Assembly: GCF_000315625.1 (NCBI RefSeq)
Contig: NW_005434630.1
Coordinates: 316,559-380,558 of the forward strand
Source: Guillardia theta CCMP2712
Taxonomy: Eukaryota > Cryptophyceae > Pyrenomonadales > Geminigeraceae
Length of the DNA: 64,000 nucleotides
Direction of reading: 5' to 3'
The notes beneath the pieces were generated by a model that saw nothing but the letters and a program-made list of their open reading frames with translations, was not told where the DNA came from and ran no database searches. Positions 43,707 through 55,094 of the stretch are shown here, piece by piece. The position numbers and the translations under genes are program-made. How positions within the stretch are numbered: position 1 is the stretch's first letter; the number at the start of each line of letters is the position of its first letter.

Positions 43707-46646
43707 TCACCAAAACTTTATTGTGAGGTTGCTCATATGCAGCTGAATAGCCACAGAGGAGATGATGAAAGAATAGCTCGAGACGACAGAGAAGCCGAAC
43801 AACCAGGAGGCATGGAGAGTGGGAAGGAGAAGGTTTACAGCCCCTGATGACAGATGTCAGCCAAGGGACCTGAAGCAAGAGGATCCTGCCTGTCAGCAAG
43901 TTTGACAGCAAGAAGATGGCGAGCAGGTTTCTGTTCAGAGCATCGCAGAGCAGCTGAGAAAGTTTGAGAGGAGCCAACACAGCATGTTGGTGTGTGTGAT
44001 TGGGTGTGTGTTGTTGGGAACCTGGCAAGAAATCTTCTCCATCCTCCTCTGCTTGAGGATGGTTCCGTCCTTCGGTCCCTGCAGAAAGTGGACCAGTATC
44101 TGCACATCAGGTGATCAAAGGGAAGAGAAGGGAGAAGGGAGGAAAGAGGAGAGGAGGGAGGAAGGAGGAGAGGAAGAAGGAGGGAGGTGGTGGGAGGATG
44201 AACCTCGACGGTCAGAAACTGACACAGCATCAGGCCCTGTCGCCAACATCAGCAAGGCTTATCATTTCCCAACTGACGCGTCACATTGTACGCGATCGTC
44301 CAGCACACGTAGCTCAGGTTGACAAGGCGCCTGCTGGTCTGTAGACCCATCCCCAGCTAACAGGAACACCGTCAGCTCCTCCTCCTCCTCCCCTTGTGGC
44401 CAGTCACCTCAAGGACCTCAACGAGCATAGCGAAGGCCATCGAGCCAGCAGAGAGACTCGCCCACAGGCCCTGCCAACTCTGCTCCTTCCTCTACGAGGC
44501 GCCATCACGTATGGCCTCATGTTCAGCTACTGTACCTGCTCCGCGAAGATTCGCTTCCCCATGGCCTGCCAGTGGGCAGTCAGCTCCTCGCCTCCTCCAC
44601 CTCAACCCCAGCTCACCACCCCCGCGAGGAAGAGCGACGTGTAGCCCACCTGCCATGCCCGATCACGCCAGCGCTGCTAGCGGGGGACCAACTCACGCAT
44701 CCCATGATCCCTTCCCTGTTCGCGCTGAAGATGCTCGTGCGAGGAGCCTGCAAGCTCGTGAGGGCTCAGATGGGGACAGGGCGTTTGTGGAAGACTTCGA
44801 GGATGTAACTCTGCAGTCCGCTCCTGTGAAGGAGGAGTTCGTACCCCGAGCTGATCGCCAGTACAGAGATGGCCGAGAGCTGGAAGTGTCGGTGAGATCG
44901 CAAGAGCCCCACAGTCTCTCCTGTACCGTCTCATCCACGGGCACGAGACTCCCAAAGATCGAGATGAAGGCGAGAGTGAAGAAAAAGTTCCAGTGAACTC
45001 CGTACTCGCTGACCTGCTCCTCCATCAGCTCAGCCACCCACGTCGCTCGTCGACATGCTCATGGTAGTCTGAAGCTCGGCACGCCAGCAATCGCACACAG
45101 CCGATGCCCAGGAGAGGAGAAGCTGAGAGGAGAGCAGCTCGCTGCCCCAACGTCACCTCCCATCCTCACTTTCCATCCTAAGTACCAGACGCTTAACGGC
45201 GCTCATGGTGGGTTTCCTTGCGAGAGGAGAGACCATCGCCTGTTGTCCTTGCGGTGAGGAGGAGGAAACAGGTCACATCCATCTACCTGCGTAAGAAGAA
45301 CTGAACCCACACCCGCGTCCATGAGAGACACGCCGAACGTCTCTGTCTTGGCAAACCTCCTCGGAAAGCTCGGGAAGTCAACTTCATGCCGTATCATTCG
45401 AAGCCAAGTGAATGCAGGGCAGGACAACCAGCAAGGATGGCGATGCAGGTAGCAAGCATCATGGTTCCTCTGCGGTCAACGAAGAGCAAGCGGATGAGTC
45501 AAGCACCAGAAGAGGGGAAGAGGGAGGGGAAGGGGGAGGGGAGAGGGAGGGGAGGGGAGGGGGAGGGGGAGAGGAAGAGGGGTGGAGATGGGGAGAGAGA
45601 GTGAGAGAAAGGGGGATGGGGAGGAGGAGGGGGAGAGAGAGGGAGAGGGGGTGAGAGCAAGAGAGAGCAGGGGAAGGCAGCTGGTGACGGGAGGGCAAGA
45701 TCATGGTAACGACGCACCTGTAGCTGGTCACGTAGGCCTTACGGGGCTGAGAGGATCTTTCAGTAGGAGGAGGCCCGAATCATGGCGCGCACCTCCCGAA
45801 GTGAAACTTGGAGATCCTTGACAGACTCCGAGGCGTCTGGCTCAGCCGTCAGATTCAGACTCGCCCCTCCACATCGGCATACTTCGGATAGAAAGCCTTC
45901 CGAGCACGACAAGGAGGCAAGGAATGGAGAGGAGGATGAGTTGCAGGGCTGGAGCAATGTCAGCGATGAAGACCCTGCTCGATGTCAAGGTCTCTTACTG
46001 ATCGCATGTTGAGGGAGTACGAAGGAGGTGTAGAGGGGAAGAACGATGACGATGACGTTGAGCAAGAAGTAGAGCGCCTGCAGGTCGTTCATCTCCACCA
46101 TGATCACACGGAAGAAAGATACTGGAGAATGCTGCGAACCCAGAAGGCCGAGCTCAATGCACTGCAGATACTGTTAATGTTGCGATGGAGGAATGCGGTC
46201 GAGGCGCTGTGAGGTTATGTTGGTGGGTACCTGCTGAGCGAAGACAGAGATCGGAGCGATGGACGTGATGAGAAAGATTTCCAATGATGTGCCGCCGTCA
46301 TGGCCTGAAAGACAAGATTACCAAAGTGAAATCTTGAGCGTCTAGTCGGGAAGATTTGTTGTTCTTGTTGGTTGTGATAATGACGGCGACAACGACGACA
46401 AGGACGATGCAGATGATGGAGATGATTATGATGATTAGTATGAGTATGAGTATGAGTATGAGTATGAGTATGAGGAACAAGACGAGTATGAGTATCAGTA
46501 TGAGGAAAAAGACGAGTATGAGTACGAGTATGAGGAACAAGACGAGTATGAATACAAGTATGAGTATGAGTATGAGGATGCTGGTGTTCTGCCATATCGC
46601 TCACATCACCATGGTAAAACGCCTCCTTCTCTGCCTTGCTAGCCAT
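43707..46646 (-). CDS. PIGW: GPI-anchor inositol acyltransferase PIGW/GWT1
   Basis: This ER membrane enzyme acylates inositol of glucosaminyl-phosphatidylinositol in GPI-anchor synthesis. The ATG at 46646 gives MASKAEKEAFYH, then a split codon joins GHDGGTSLEIFLITSIAPIS. Next come the membrane segment NDLQALYFLLNVIVIVLPLY and the hallmark HEVDFPSFPRRFAKTETFGV with SLMDAGVGS. AELMEEQVSEYGVHWNFFFT and LAFISIFGSLV follow; the conserved EYGVHWNFFFT is a family signature. The C-terminal exons read LCDALNRNLLAIFLLSNLLT and GAVNLLLPTLHASWLFGF, ending LTIKFW at TGA. About ten introns are present. The first has a tandem CTCATA repeat, another a CT-rich tract, and the last appears to use a GC donor. 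Family assignment is firm. Confidence 0.9.
45515..45672. repeat. Purine-rich tract (GGGGAG, GAGAGG)
   Basis: A polypurine stretch on the plus strand, hence polypyrimidine in the sense of the PIGW gene. It lies in an intron between the HEVDFPSFPRRF exon and the upstream exons. Confidence 0.85.
46436..46580. repeat. GAGTAT hexanucleotide repeat
   Basis: Tandem TATGAG units in three clusters separated by GAACAAGAC and GAAAAAGAC words. The repeat fills the first intron of PIGW. Confidence 0.95.
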
Positions 46647-46714
46647 GGCGATCGACTTCCCAAAAATTCACGCCCGCCTCAGGTCCGTTCAGTCCCTTGC
46701 TGCACTGTTGCTTC
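46647..46714. promoter_or_regulatory. 68-base bidirectional spacer
   Basis: Only 68 bases separate the PIGW start codon (46646, minus) from the start of the next plus-strand gene (46715). Both promoters and leaders must overlap here or extend into the neighbouring gene. No TATA-like box was recognised. Confidence 0.55.
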
Positions 46715-47752
46715 ATGGCAGGGCGAGTGGTGGACGACGCCTATCTGCATGCGCTGCTGGACAAGGAGGAGGAAGGTAGGAGGAGAGGAGAGGAGAGGAG
46801 AGGAGAGGAGAGGAGAGGAGAGGAGAGGAGGAGGAGGGAGTTCAAGAGCAGGAAAGGGGAGGGGAGGGGGGAGGAAGAGCGGTGGAGGTGAGAGGGAAAG
46901 GAGATCGTGAANNNNNNNNNNNNNNNNNNNNNNNNNNNNNNNNNNNNNNNNNNNNNNNNNNNNNNNNNNNNNNNNNNNNNNNNNNNNNNNNNNNNNNNNN
47001 NNNNNNNNNNNATGGGAGGGGAGGGGAGGGGAGGGGAGGGGAGGGGAGGGGAGGGGAGGGGAGGGGAGGGGAGGGGAGGGGAGGGGAGAGGAGGGGAGGG
47101 GAGGGGAGGGGAGAGGAGAGGAGAGGAGAGGAGAGGAGAGGAGAGCAGAGCAGAGACAAGGAGAGGAGAGGAGAGGAGAGGAGAGGAGAGGAGGGGTGCA
47201 TCAGGCTGTTCTAGAGCAGGAGAGGGGAGGGGAGGGGTGAGGAAGAGCGATGGAGGCGAGAGGGAAATGAGATCATTGAGGAGGAAGAGGAGGAGAGGGG
47301 GGAGGAGGAACAGGTGGCATGTGGTGGTGGAGGAGGCAAGATCAGGCTAACCCGCGCCATGTCTCGTCGTGCTGATACCTGCTGTCATAGAACCGGACGT
47401 CGTCGTATGGACAAGGGAGCAAGTCATGGCTAACCTGCACAAGCCACTGAGAGACTATGCTCCTCGGGCGACTCCGAGACGCTCGCATGCTGCAGAGGAG
47501 GATCAGCAAGGTGGAAGCGAGAGGAGGAGCGAGCGAGTGAGACTGGGGTTGCCGGTCCGAGCATCAACAGCTGGATCGGTGAAGGAGGCTCGATGGACGC
47601 TGAAGGTTCTTGAATGGAGGGGGAGGGACTGGCTCAGGACCATGTCGCTGCTACTCGTGGCAGGCATTTCGCCCAAGTTGGTTTTCACCATCTACAGAGG
47701 ATTCTTGAATCTCTCTGATGTGTTGGAGAAAACTTACAGGTACACAGCATAA
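46715..47752 (+). CDS. Small uncharacterised protein, gene spans an assembly gap
   Basis: Exon 1 from the ATG at 46715 reads VVDDAYLHALLDKEEE and stops at a GTAGGA donor. The intron is about 600 bases of GGAGA and GGGGA repeat with 100 unknown bases. The acceptor GTCATAG near 47389 gives an in-phase join to EPDVVVWTREQVMANLHKPL. The rest reads RDYAPRATPRRSHAAEEDQQ, KEARWTLKVLEWRGRDWLRT, MSLLLVAGISPKLVFTIYRG and FLNLSDVLEKTYRYTA before TAA. The final part is hydrophobic (MSLLLVAGISPKLVF), perhaps one membrane helix or an amphipathic segment. No family was recognised. The gene starts back to back with PIGW and ends 47 bases from the RAP-domain gene. Confidence 0.6.
46782..47240. repeat. GGAGA / GGGGA microsatellite flanking a gap
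   Basis: Tandem GGAGA on the left (46782-46835), then mixed purines, 100 N, and tandem GGGGA then GGAGA on the right (47012-47200). The true length is unknown because the gap falls inside the array. Confidence 0.95.
46912..47011. other. Assembly gap, 100 N
   Basis: Exactly 100 unknown bases, the usual placeholder for a gap of unknown size. It lies within an intronic microsatellite. Confidence 1.
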
Positions 47753-47799
47753 CTCCAGGAAGACCGGAACCAGATTGAGTTAGAGAGTGAGTGAATTAA

Positions 47800-50061
47800 T
47801 TAAGTGCATTCCATTAGATCTTGTAAATAGTTGAACTTTTGCTTGTTCGTTTTCATCTTCTTCCAATCCCAGTAAGGAACTTCAACCTGCAGGAGAGGGT
47901 CAGACAGGCAGAGCAGACAGCCACACCCTGCCAGTTCGATGCCATGCTGGAGCAGCAGGAACCGCTTCAGCACCGTCCCACCTTCTCATGGACTGCAGGT
48001 CAGGACGTGCTGGGAGAAGAGCTGTTGAGCACCGCAGGGCTCCTGGGAGGGGACGAGGTAGTGCGAGGGCCCGTTCAGCTCAAGCACGTGCATGGCGCTT
48101 CCTCTTTCCATCACGACGTCCAAGGAGAGCCCTACATGAGGCATGAGAAGAGACGGACCGAACGCCCTCCGGCTACCGCTGCCACCATGGATCTGCTCTT
48201 CATACACCTTGAGCTCTTGCGAGCTTGCCTGGGATCTCTTGGCGATCTCCACGAAACTCGTGTGGAAACGCGACTGGTTGCTGCGCTCCCCTGCTGGCCG
48301 TTGAGCTTGCAGCAGGGGGGTAAGAGGCTGCTCACCTTGCTTACTGTAGGGCGACTCCTCAAACACAATCCTTGCAAGCCTCCAGAACTCCGGGAAGGAG
48401 AAGTCTTCGTCGCGGAACTGCCCGCCCGGAAAGACTCTGCAGCATTCTCTGAACAGGTGCAGGCGTGTAATCATCGGGCGGTTCCGATCCGCCTTCATCG
48501 TCGACAGCTTCCCAGGGACCAGATTCCTGCTGACGAGACCGTTGAAGCAGGTCAAAATCCATTGAAAGAACTTCCGCATTCGCTGGCAGAAGTCTTTGTC
48601 CACGTCGAGCTTCTGCTGATACACTGACTTGCGCCTAACACAGTGACATGCGAGGACACAAGAGGCTCCCCACGCAAGCTTGCAGACATTTCTGAAGTCC
48701 ATCTGCCCCGTGCTCACCAACGTCCTCTCAGCCATCTGCAGGTAGAACTCGAAGTCCTGATAGTTCAAGTAGCCGAAATGATCCCAAAGCTTCGAGGCAG
48801 TGCTGGCAGCAAAGTTTATTGACCAGCGGAGTCGGGAAGAGCAGAGAAGTAGCAGTGGGAACAGCAGTCGTGGGAGTACGAGAAGCAACACGAGGGGGAG
48901 GATGAGCAGGGGCGAAGAGGAGGAGCAGGAGGAGCAGGAGGACAACAAGGAGAAGGTGGTGGTGGAAGCGGAGGCGGAGGATTGGTTACCTGGAGTTGAA
49001 CGCAGCTCCTCTTTGCAACAGTCCCGTGCTCCACTCGCTGATGATCTGAAGGACGTTTTCTTCCCTCCATCTCAAGTGCACCAGCCTTTCGAGAACCTCC
49101 GCCAGCTTCCTCGACCATTGTCAGCCCCACAAAGGCATCGAACGACCTCACCGTCTCGAGATCGAAGTCCCTGGGAGGCGTTAAGACAAAACCGTTGGAC
49201 AAGTGCTTCATTGCCCTGTGTGCGATTGTTGGCGGCAGCCTGTTTCCACATCCCCTCAGAGGTGTTCTTCCCGGTCGACCAAACTTTTCGATGAAGCTGA
49301 AGGATCATTACAAGGATGTCATTCCATGTTTCATCCCTCCCGCTCGCCTGAAGATTGCAAGGAAGTGCGGTACCATCAACGACTCCGTGTCAAGGTTTGG
49401 CAGCTGGCTGACCAGAAAGTTGAACAAGTCCTTCGAGTCCTGGGGAGATGAGATCAGGAGCACAGAACCTCTCCACAACGAGCGAAACCCACGGGACTGT
49501 CCTCCATTCTCTTTTCAAATGCTGACACCAGACGAGAGAAATCTTCGGCACTGCCTAGGTTGCCCCTCCTGTTCCTCAAGATCGCGGCTTCTATCTGGAT
49601 TCGGCGCATCAGATACGGTGGAATGGCGATCTATCGATTGTTACCTTCTTCATGAGTGCATCATTGCCCAACTTGCAACCAACCTGTGCCAGAAGCGAGA
49701 GCTCTCCCACGCTCCATTCCGTTAAATCCGCTCTGTCCGCACACCGACCAACCTTCGACAGAATCTCTCCATCTACTGGGCGAGGAGAGGAAACCAAGGA
49801 CGCACATACTTTTCGCAAACTTGAGCTCATTTCTGCCTCACTCATCGCAATCAACCTCTCGATAGTGAAGCTCTTCAGTTTGCTGCCCCTACACTTCTCC
49901 CCGGCGCCTCCTCCCCTGCCTGATCCTCCTCCTCTGCCTGCTGCTGATGCAGCCGCTGCTACCGCTCCTGAAGTTCTCTCGTCCTCTCGTCCTCCTCCTC
50001 CTCCTCCTCCTTGCAGGCTCAGCACCAGCATCATCAGCCACACCCGTATGACCAGCCGCAT
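47800..50061 (-). CDS. RAP-domain protein, probable organelle RNA-binding factor
   Basis: Proteins with a C-terminal RAP domain act in mitochondrial or plastid RNA processing (FASTK and octotricopeptide types). The N-terminal exon starts MRLVIRVWLMMLVLSLQGG, passes a Gly/Arg/Ala-rich stretch that could serve in targeting, then KLKSFTIERLIAMSEAEMSS and LTEWSVGELSLLAQVGCKLG. Helical-repeat exons follow (ILRNRRGNLGSAEDFSRLVS, ASKLWDHFGYLNYQDFEFYL, MDFRNVCKLAWGASCVLACH). The RAP domain reads LLMPHVGLSLDVVMERGSAM, then HVLELNGPSHYL, TVLKRFLLLQHGIELA and EVPYWDWKKMKTNKQKFNYL, ending DLMECT at TAA. Helical pairs before RAP suggest the usual RNA-binding array. The target organelle and RNA are unknown. 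The exact 5' end is uncertain. Confidence 0.8.
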
Positions 50062-50202
50062 TGAAGCACCATGAACTTGCAGAGGTCTTATATATAATTG
50101 ATCCTAGAGTAAAACTTCATGTTTGCTATAAAATCTATAATTTGTCAGATTTCTTTATAATTTACTATAATGCGGTTTGTGGGACCCAGGTGGCCGCTTG
50201 AC

Positions 50203-51595
50203 ATGTGGAGGAGAACATGTAGGCGGCTGCTGTCCTCCGGACAAAATTTCTACCAACCCCAGGTCCTCCTCCTCCTCTGTCTCTGTCTCTGTCTCTGTCT
50301 CTGTCTCTGTCTCTTTCTTTCTCCGTCTCTGTCTCTCTGTCTCTGTCTCGCCCCCCCCCCCCCCTTACCCCCCCTCTCTCTCCCTCTCTCTCTCTGTGTT
50401 CAGGCCCTTCTCGTAGCCCTCTTGTCTCTTTCCCACATGGACTTCTTTATCCGTGTGCAGCTACCCTTGTTGCTGTTCTTCGCGTCTTCCTCGTATATCC
50501 TTCTTGTTTCGTGATGAAAAGCGTCTCCACCTCATCTTTTCAAGTCTTGACCTGATGAACCATCGCAGCATGTCGTGACGCCTGACAACAGCCGAGTAGT
50601 GATAACTCCAGGAGCAGACAGCACAGGAAGGTAAGGCTCGACTGCCCCTTCTCCTTGTCTGATACGCTCTGTCAGGCTGCTTCCTCCTGCCAACGCACTC
50701 CTCATATTTCTGCATGGGCTAGGCGACAGCGCTCAGGCATGGTCGGGCGTTTGCTTTCAGCTGGCGATCAAGTATCGGCACGTCAAGTTTGTTCTCCCAA
50801 ATGCCCCTAAGTGAAGAGAGATGAGAGAAGGGGAGGATGCAAGTGACTGGGAGGTACAGGATACCTGTGACGGTCAACAAGAAGGAAGTCATGCCTGCAT
50901 GGTTTGACATAATCGGAAAGCCATCGAGATCAGACGTGAGCTGATCTGCTCTAGAGCAGCTTCTGACGTGCTTGACGCGCAGGAGCCTTGCGATGGGATC
51001 GAAGAGAGCAGGAGCATCCTTCAGAATATGATAGCGAAAGAGATCGAGGTGAAGGAGGAGGTCTCAGTCCCATCACCGCTGAGGCAAGTCGTTCTAGTCT
51101 GGTATCCCAGCGAGGAGGATCATTCTTGGAGGCTTCTCGCAAGGTGGAGCACTCGCTCTGTTAGTATCTCCAGCGATCGGAAGCTACACGTGACTTCATC
51201 CCTCAGGTACACGGCGATGAAGGAGCAGCAGGGGCTAGGTGGAGCCATGTCGCTCTCGGGCTACCTCCCCTCCTCCGAGCTCAGAGCCACGGAGCGATCC
51301 AAGGACACCCCAAGTAGGATCGCATGCTTGTTTGCATGCTTGCCGCTGGGTTCTGACTGTAGTGCAGTTCTCATGTGCCATGGCGCTGCCGACCAGGTGG
51401 TACCCCTCAAGGAGGCTCTCCTTGCTCGCGATAGGCTCAAGTCGTCGGGATACTCGGTGAGGTCCCGTCGGAGTGATGGCGGGTGAGATGACGAGGTGAA
51501 AGGTGAATTATCGCGAGTTCAAGAATCTTCCGCACGATTTCTCCATGGAGGAGTACGATGTGATAAGCCGGTGGATAGGAGAGATCGTCCCGTGA
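50203..51595 (+). CDS. Acyl-protein thioesterase / lysophospholipase-like hydrolase
   Basis: An alpha/beta hydrolase of the LYPLA/APT family, which removes acyl groups from cysteine-acylated proteins. The proposed start (50203) gives MWRRTCRRLLSSGQNF, a basic stretch that could be a mitochondrial or other targeting peptide. After an intron with a TCTGTC repeat come VVTPDNSRVVITPGADSTG, LLIFLHGLGDSAQAWSG, YRHVKFVLPNAP, VTVNKKEVMPAWFDIIGKPS and GIEESRSILQNMIAKEIE. The nucleophile motif RIILGGFSQGGALAL is then reached by splicing. Later exons give GGAMSLSGYLPSSE, CHGAADQVVPLKEALL and FKNLPHDFSMEEYDVI. Ser (GFSQG), Asp (GAADQ) and His (LPHD) form the complete triad. It ends GEIVP at TGA. The N-terminal exons are less certain than the catalytic core. 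Confidence 0.85.
50268..50398. repeat. TCTGTC repeat and poly-C run
   Basis: About ten tandem GTCTCT units, then 14 consecutive Cs, then CTCTCTCC-type sequence, ending at the acceptor TGTTCAG. It is the polypyrimidine-rich first intron of the thioesterase gene. Confidence 0.9.
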
Positions 51596-51834
51596 AGGAG
51601 TACGGAGTGATAGCTGCGGGATGAACTGGTTCTGGGTGGAGGAGGGGACAGTGGAGGCTGGCTGGTCATTTCTTGGAGCACATCTCAAGACGGTATCCCC
51701 CCCAAGGACCTGCCGACGATGGTCATACGAGGAAAAGCAACGAGGCAGAGGCTACCGAGAAAGTCCCGGAGCTTGAGGAGGAGGCCCTCTGCGACGACAC
51801 GATCGTCGGTCTGAGGGTGGAGTGAGGGCAGTGC
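51596..51834. other. Tail-to-tail spacer
   Basis: Lies between the thioesterase and the RNA triphosphatase genes, which converge. No feature was recognised apart from ordinary 3' flanking DNA. Confidence 0.5.
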
Positions 51835-53800
51835 TCAAACGGGCAGAGGGTCAGGCACCTGGTTCTTGAGGTAGTTGTAAGGGTCGATACACTCACACTC
51901 AAGCTCGAAGTCTGGCTCTGTGTTCATCTGCTGGTTGCGGGCCTGCATTCCTCATTAGCATGAAACAACCTAGGGAGGGAAGGAGGGGAGGGTCAAGGGA
52001 AGGGAGACAAGGAGAAGGGAGGCAGAGAAGGAAGGGGTCGGCTGGAGATGATGGAGCGGTAGGGCAAGGAGGCTCTTGGTTCTTACTTGGCCCAAGGTCT
52101 TCCCCGACCAGACAAGAGTGAAGTCAAAGCGCCAGACTGTTGGAGTATTAGAAGGACATTCCATGACAGATTAGAGAGACAAAAGAAGGAACAAGAGGAA
52201 GAACAGCAGAGCACGATTAGCACTGGGTGAAAGCCGGAAGACCCTCAAGGTACCTGGTTTCGCCGCATTGGAGGGAGTGTAGAGAAAGCTCTTCCTCTGC
52301 TTTATCCTCACACGAATCTGTGTGCCATTGCGAATGATCGCAGGATCGCCCTTCAGTATTCGTTCTTCGCTCAGTGCGATGCGAACATCGGAGCTGAGCG
52401 CCGTGAGGGGCTGTCCGTCCCCGATGGTCGAGATGTATGCGAAGTCCTTAATCTGCCAAGTAACGTCTCAGCCCTTCCAGTGAACTTGCTGCAGTCCTCT
52501 TGCCTTCAAGATCTTCTTCTGCAGTACCATCTTGGTCGCTTGTTGAGTATCCTATTGGAGAAAATGAGCGCACAGTCAACTAGAAATGCTCAGGAGGCGG
52601 TTAGCACGGATCGAAACAAGAGGAAAGATCAGCGAACGGCAGAGGGGGCAACATCCAAGGATGCATTCACAATTGTGTTCAACCTCATTGAAAGCGACGG
52701 CCACCCTGTACTGGTTTGAACCGACCTTGAGGATGTAGTCATGAATCTCTTTCCACTCTCCATGTTCTGTCCAATCATCCCATCCCTCGCACATGCCCAG
52801 CACCCTGTCCATAAACTCCCGTGTGACTCCATTGCGAAATCGGCCGGGTGAGCCGGAAGTCCCCGGAAGCCACTTCCCTAGCCGAGCTTCTAGCTCGTAT
52901 GAAGTGCTGCCGTCAGCCAGGCTGCCTGAAACATTCTTGAACACGTTGGATCTCAGCGACGCAACCATCGGTATCGTTTCCTCGATCGCATCCTTGATCG
53001 ACAAGTCACCCGTCACAATGTTCGCTAGCCTCTTGATGGAGTGAGTGGTCTGGATCGCGCGGAAGAACTTCACTTTCTCCTGCGAGTCACTCCATATCAA
53101 ATTTCGGTTGATCCCTGAGAGGTCCACAATGTCTATGCAGAGGACCTTGTCGACATCTGCGCAAGGATCTCCCAAGCTCTCGCTGAAAGGAATGGAAAGC
53201 GAGAGAATCCCTTGCTTGACACAGGCTCTGACCTCCTGCGTGACATCCGTGCCGACTGTCAGCCACATCCCGTCATCGTCCTCGAGCACTGTCTCCCAGA
53301 GATACCGCGGATGGCCATACCATGCTCGGACAACCTCACGGAGCTTGATTTCCTTCCTTTCCTTCTTGATGCTACCAGATCTGTCTTCCGGCATTGAGTA
53401 AACAGTCCCATCCTTGGTGCGGAGAGAGCCTGAGGTCAAGCTGACGGGATACCTGAGAGAGCAAGAGGGGAGATGTAAGCAGCACGTGATCATTGTGGAT
53501 AACAAACCTTTTTCCTTGTTCAACAGGTTGCGGTGTTGACTGCACTGGAGGTTTGGGCATGTTGCTCCGATACCTCTGGAACTTCGATCGCAGATTTACT
53601 GTTTTGTTCTTCCCCGTGGCCACTTGGTCCGGCTGATCCTTCAAAGAATTCTATCCAAACACTGATGAGTATGAAAGATAAAGAAGGGGAAAATTGAACT
53701 AAACTCCTCACCTCAATAACATCGAGCAAAGCATCAATCGGACGAAACAGAGCATCGACAGCAGGAACAGTCTTCGTCCATTTAGCAAAGCGAACTAAGA
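51835..53800 (-). CDS. Cet1-type RNA 5'-triphosphatase with DUF3395-like domain
   Basis: The C-terminal half is a metal-dependent mRNA-capping triphosphatase of the tunnel fold. YELEARLGKW has the first E-x-E metal motif; FMDRVLGMCEGW, EWKEIHDYILKVG, RIALSEERIL, IRVKQRKSFLY and WRFDFTLVWSGKTL follow. DFELECECIDPYNYL has the second E-x-E-x-E motif near the C-terminus. The protein ends NQVPDPLPV at TGA. Before this lies a separate domain: VVRAWYGHPRYLWETV, DVTQEVRACVKQGILSL, LGDPCADVDKVLCIDI. It resembles DUF3395, known from DNAJC11-type proteins. Upstream exons (WTKTVPAVDALFRPIDALLD, SLKDQPDQVATGKNKTV) chain in phase. The true start is not fixed; the gene may extend to 55.1 kb. Confidence 0.75.
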
Positions 53801-55094
53801 CCTGGGCTGTTGTTAGAAGTGACAGAGGTCCCAGAGCAAGGGATCATACAGCTTCTGGAACCGATTCGTAATACTTCAGATCATCTGAATAGGGCACAGA
53901 CGAAGAATCGGAGGAGTTCTAGGGCTCAACTTCAGAGTGAATCGGCTGTTAGATCAGAATCTACCATCCGTCGGTTCAGCTCAGCCCACCTGTCTCAATG
54001 TCAAGGAGAGGAAACAAGACAATGGATGGCTCACCTCGCCTTCCTTGCACTCAGGATTGCAGCCTGTCGTGCCTGCAACTCGTTTGACAAGAGTCACAGG
54101 AATAATGAAGGAACTTACGCGCGAAGCCTCCCGAAACCTGTCAATCTTTTCTGTGATGTTGGATCTAGGAGCTTCTTGTGACGCCTCAACATCACGCCCC
54201 TCCTTATTCCCTCCAGTGCTTGCTGCAGGATGCAAACGAAACGCTTCCAGGGCTTTTGGGTCCTCCTCAAATTCTTCGACTAGACGTTTCGACAAGGAGG
54301 GTTCTGACGGCACCGACGGAGGACACACGGGCATTACTTTGGGGGATGGCTGGTCTGATCTCGTCAAGTTTTCAAACAGAAACAGCTCCGGATCCTGTGG
54401 GCCCTGGGGACCTGAGCTGCTCCCTCTCCCTCGCCTCCTCCGCTTGGCATGCAAGCAGAGCCTCGAGGTCACAGAGTGCGATGGAGCCCTGCAGATGTCT
54501 GCTACATGCAGGAGACGCCGAGCAGGAGACATGCTCAGCTCTGGAACCGCCTGCCTGTCTCTGTTGATGTTGAGAATCTTCACGTTCAACCACTGGAAGG
54601 CTGCTGGTTGAGACAGGGGCACGACATGGCCATCAATCTGTCTGGTCAACACCCCATCGTACGAGCTGATGCCAAGCTCGATGGAGAAGACAAGGAAGAA
54701 GAACGTATTGCGGATCATGTCGAAGTGAGGTAGACAATGCTGCAGCACCCTCAACACACAGATCCCGGTCGAGGTCCACAACTCATCAACAACAAATCAA
54801 ACCTTCGGCGAGTTAGACCCAGTGATCATGTGCAGCGAGATGATCTGCTCATCGCTGGAGAGACACAAATCCGTACGTCTTAAAGGGCGTCTAGATCTGA
54901 ATCCTGTACAAGTTCCTGTCGGACACAAATCTCAAGACTTACTTCCTTGCGGTGATGAGATTGCCCATGGCGTCGATGACCAGCTTACACTTAGCTTGTC
55001 GCTGAAGATAGAGCGTACCGATTCTTCATTGGGTTGCATGGATTCTTCACGAAGCTTGAGCATATTGATTCAAGCAGCACCACCCGTAACTCGC
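53801..55094 (-). CDS. Unresolved minus-strand exons, possibly the 5' part of the triphosphatase gene
   Basis: A set of plausible exons: RQAKCKLVIDAMGNLITARK, LCLSSDEQIISLHMITGSNS, ICVLRVLQHCLPHFDMIRNT, LGISSYDGVLTRQIDGHVVP, FQWLNVKILNINRDRQAVPE, a long disordered exon to NITEKIDRFREASR, then ARQAAILSARKAR and WAELNRRM. Several joins are in phase (EASR-ARQAA-RWAEL). The join from here to the YYESVPEA exon that starts the triphosphatase reading could not be made in frame. The exons may be a separate gene or the N-terminus of the next one. No family was recognised. Confidence 0.45.

Noticed and set aside
46842-47350. Frames of 110-147 codons across the N gap
   Set aside because: They are made of purine microsatellite and unknown bases.
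47839-48627. 262-codon plus-strand frame
   Set aside because: It is antisense to the RAP domain and its upstream helices, which match a known family in order.
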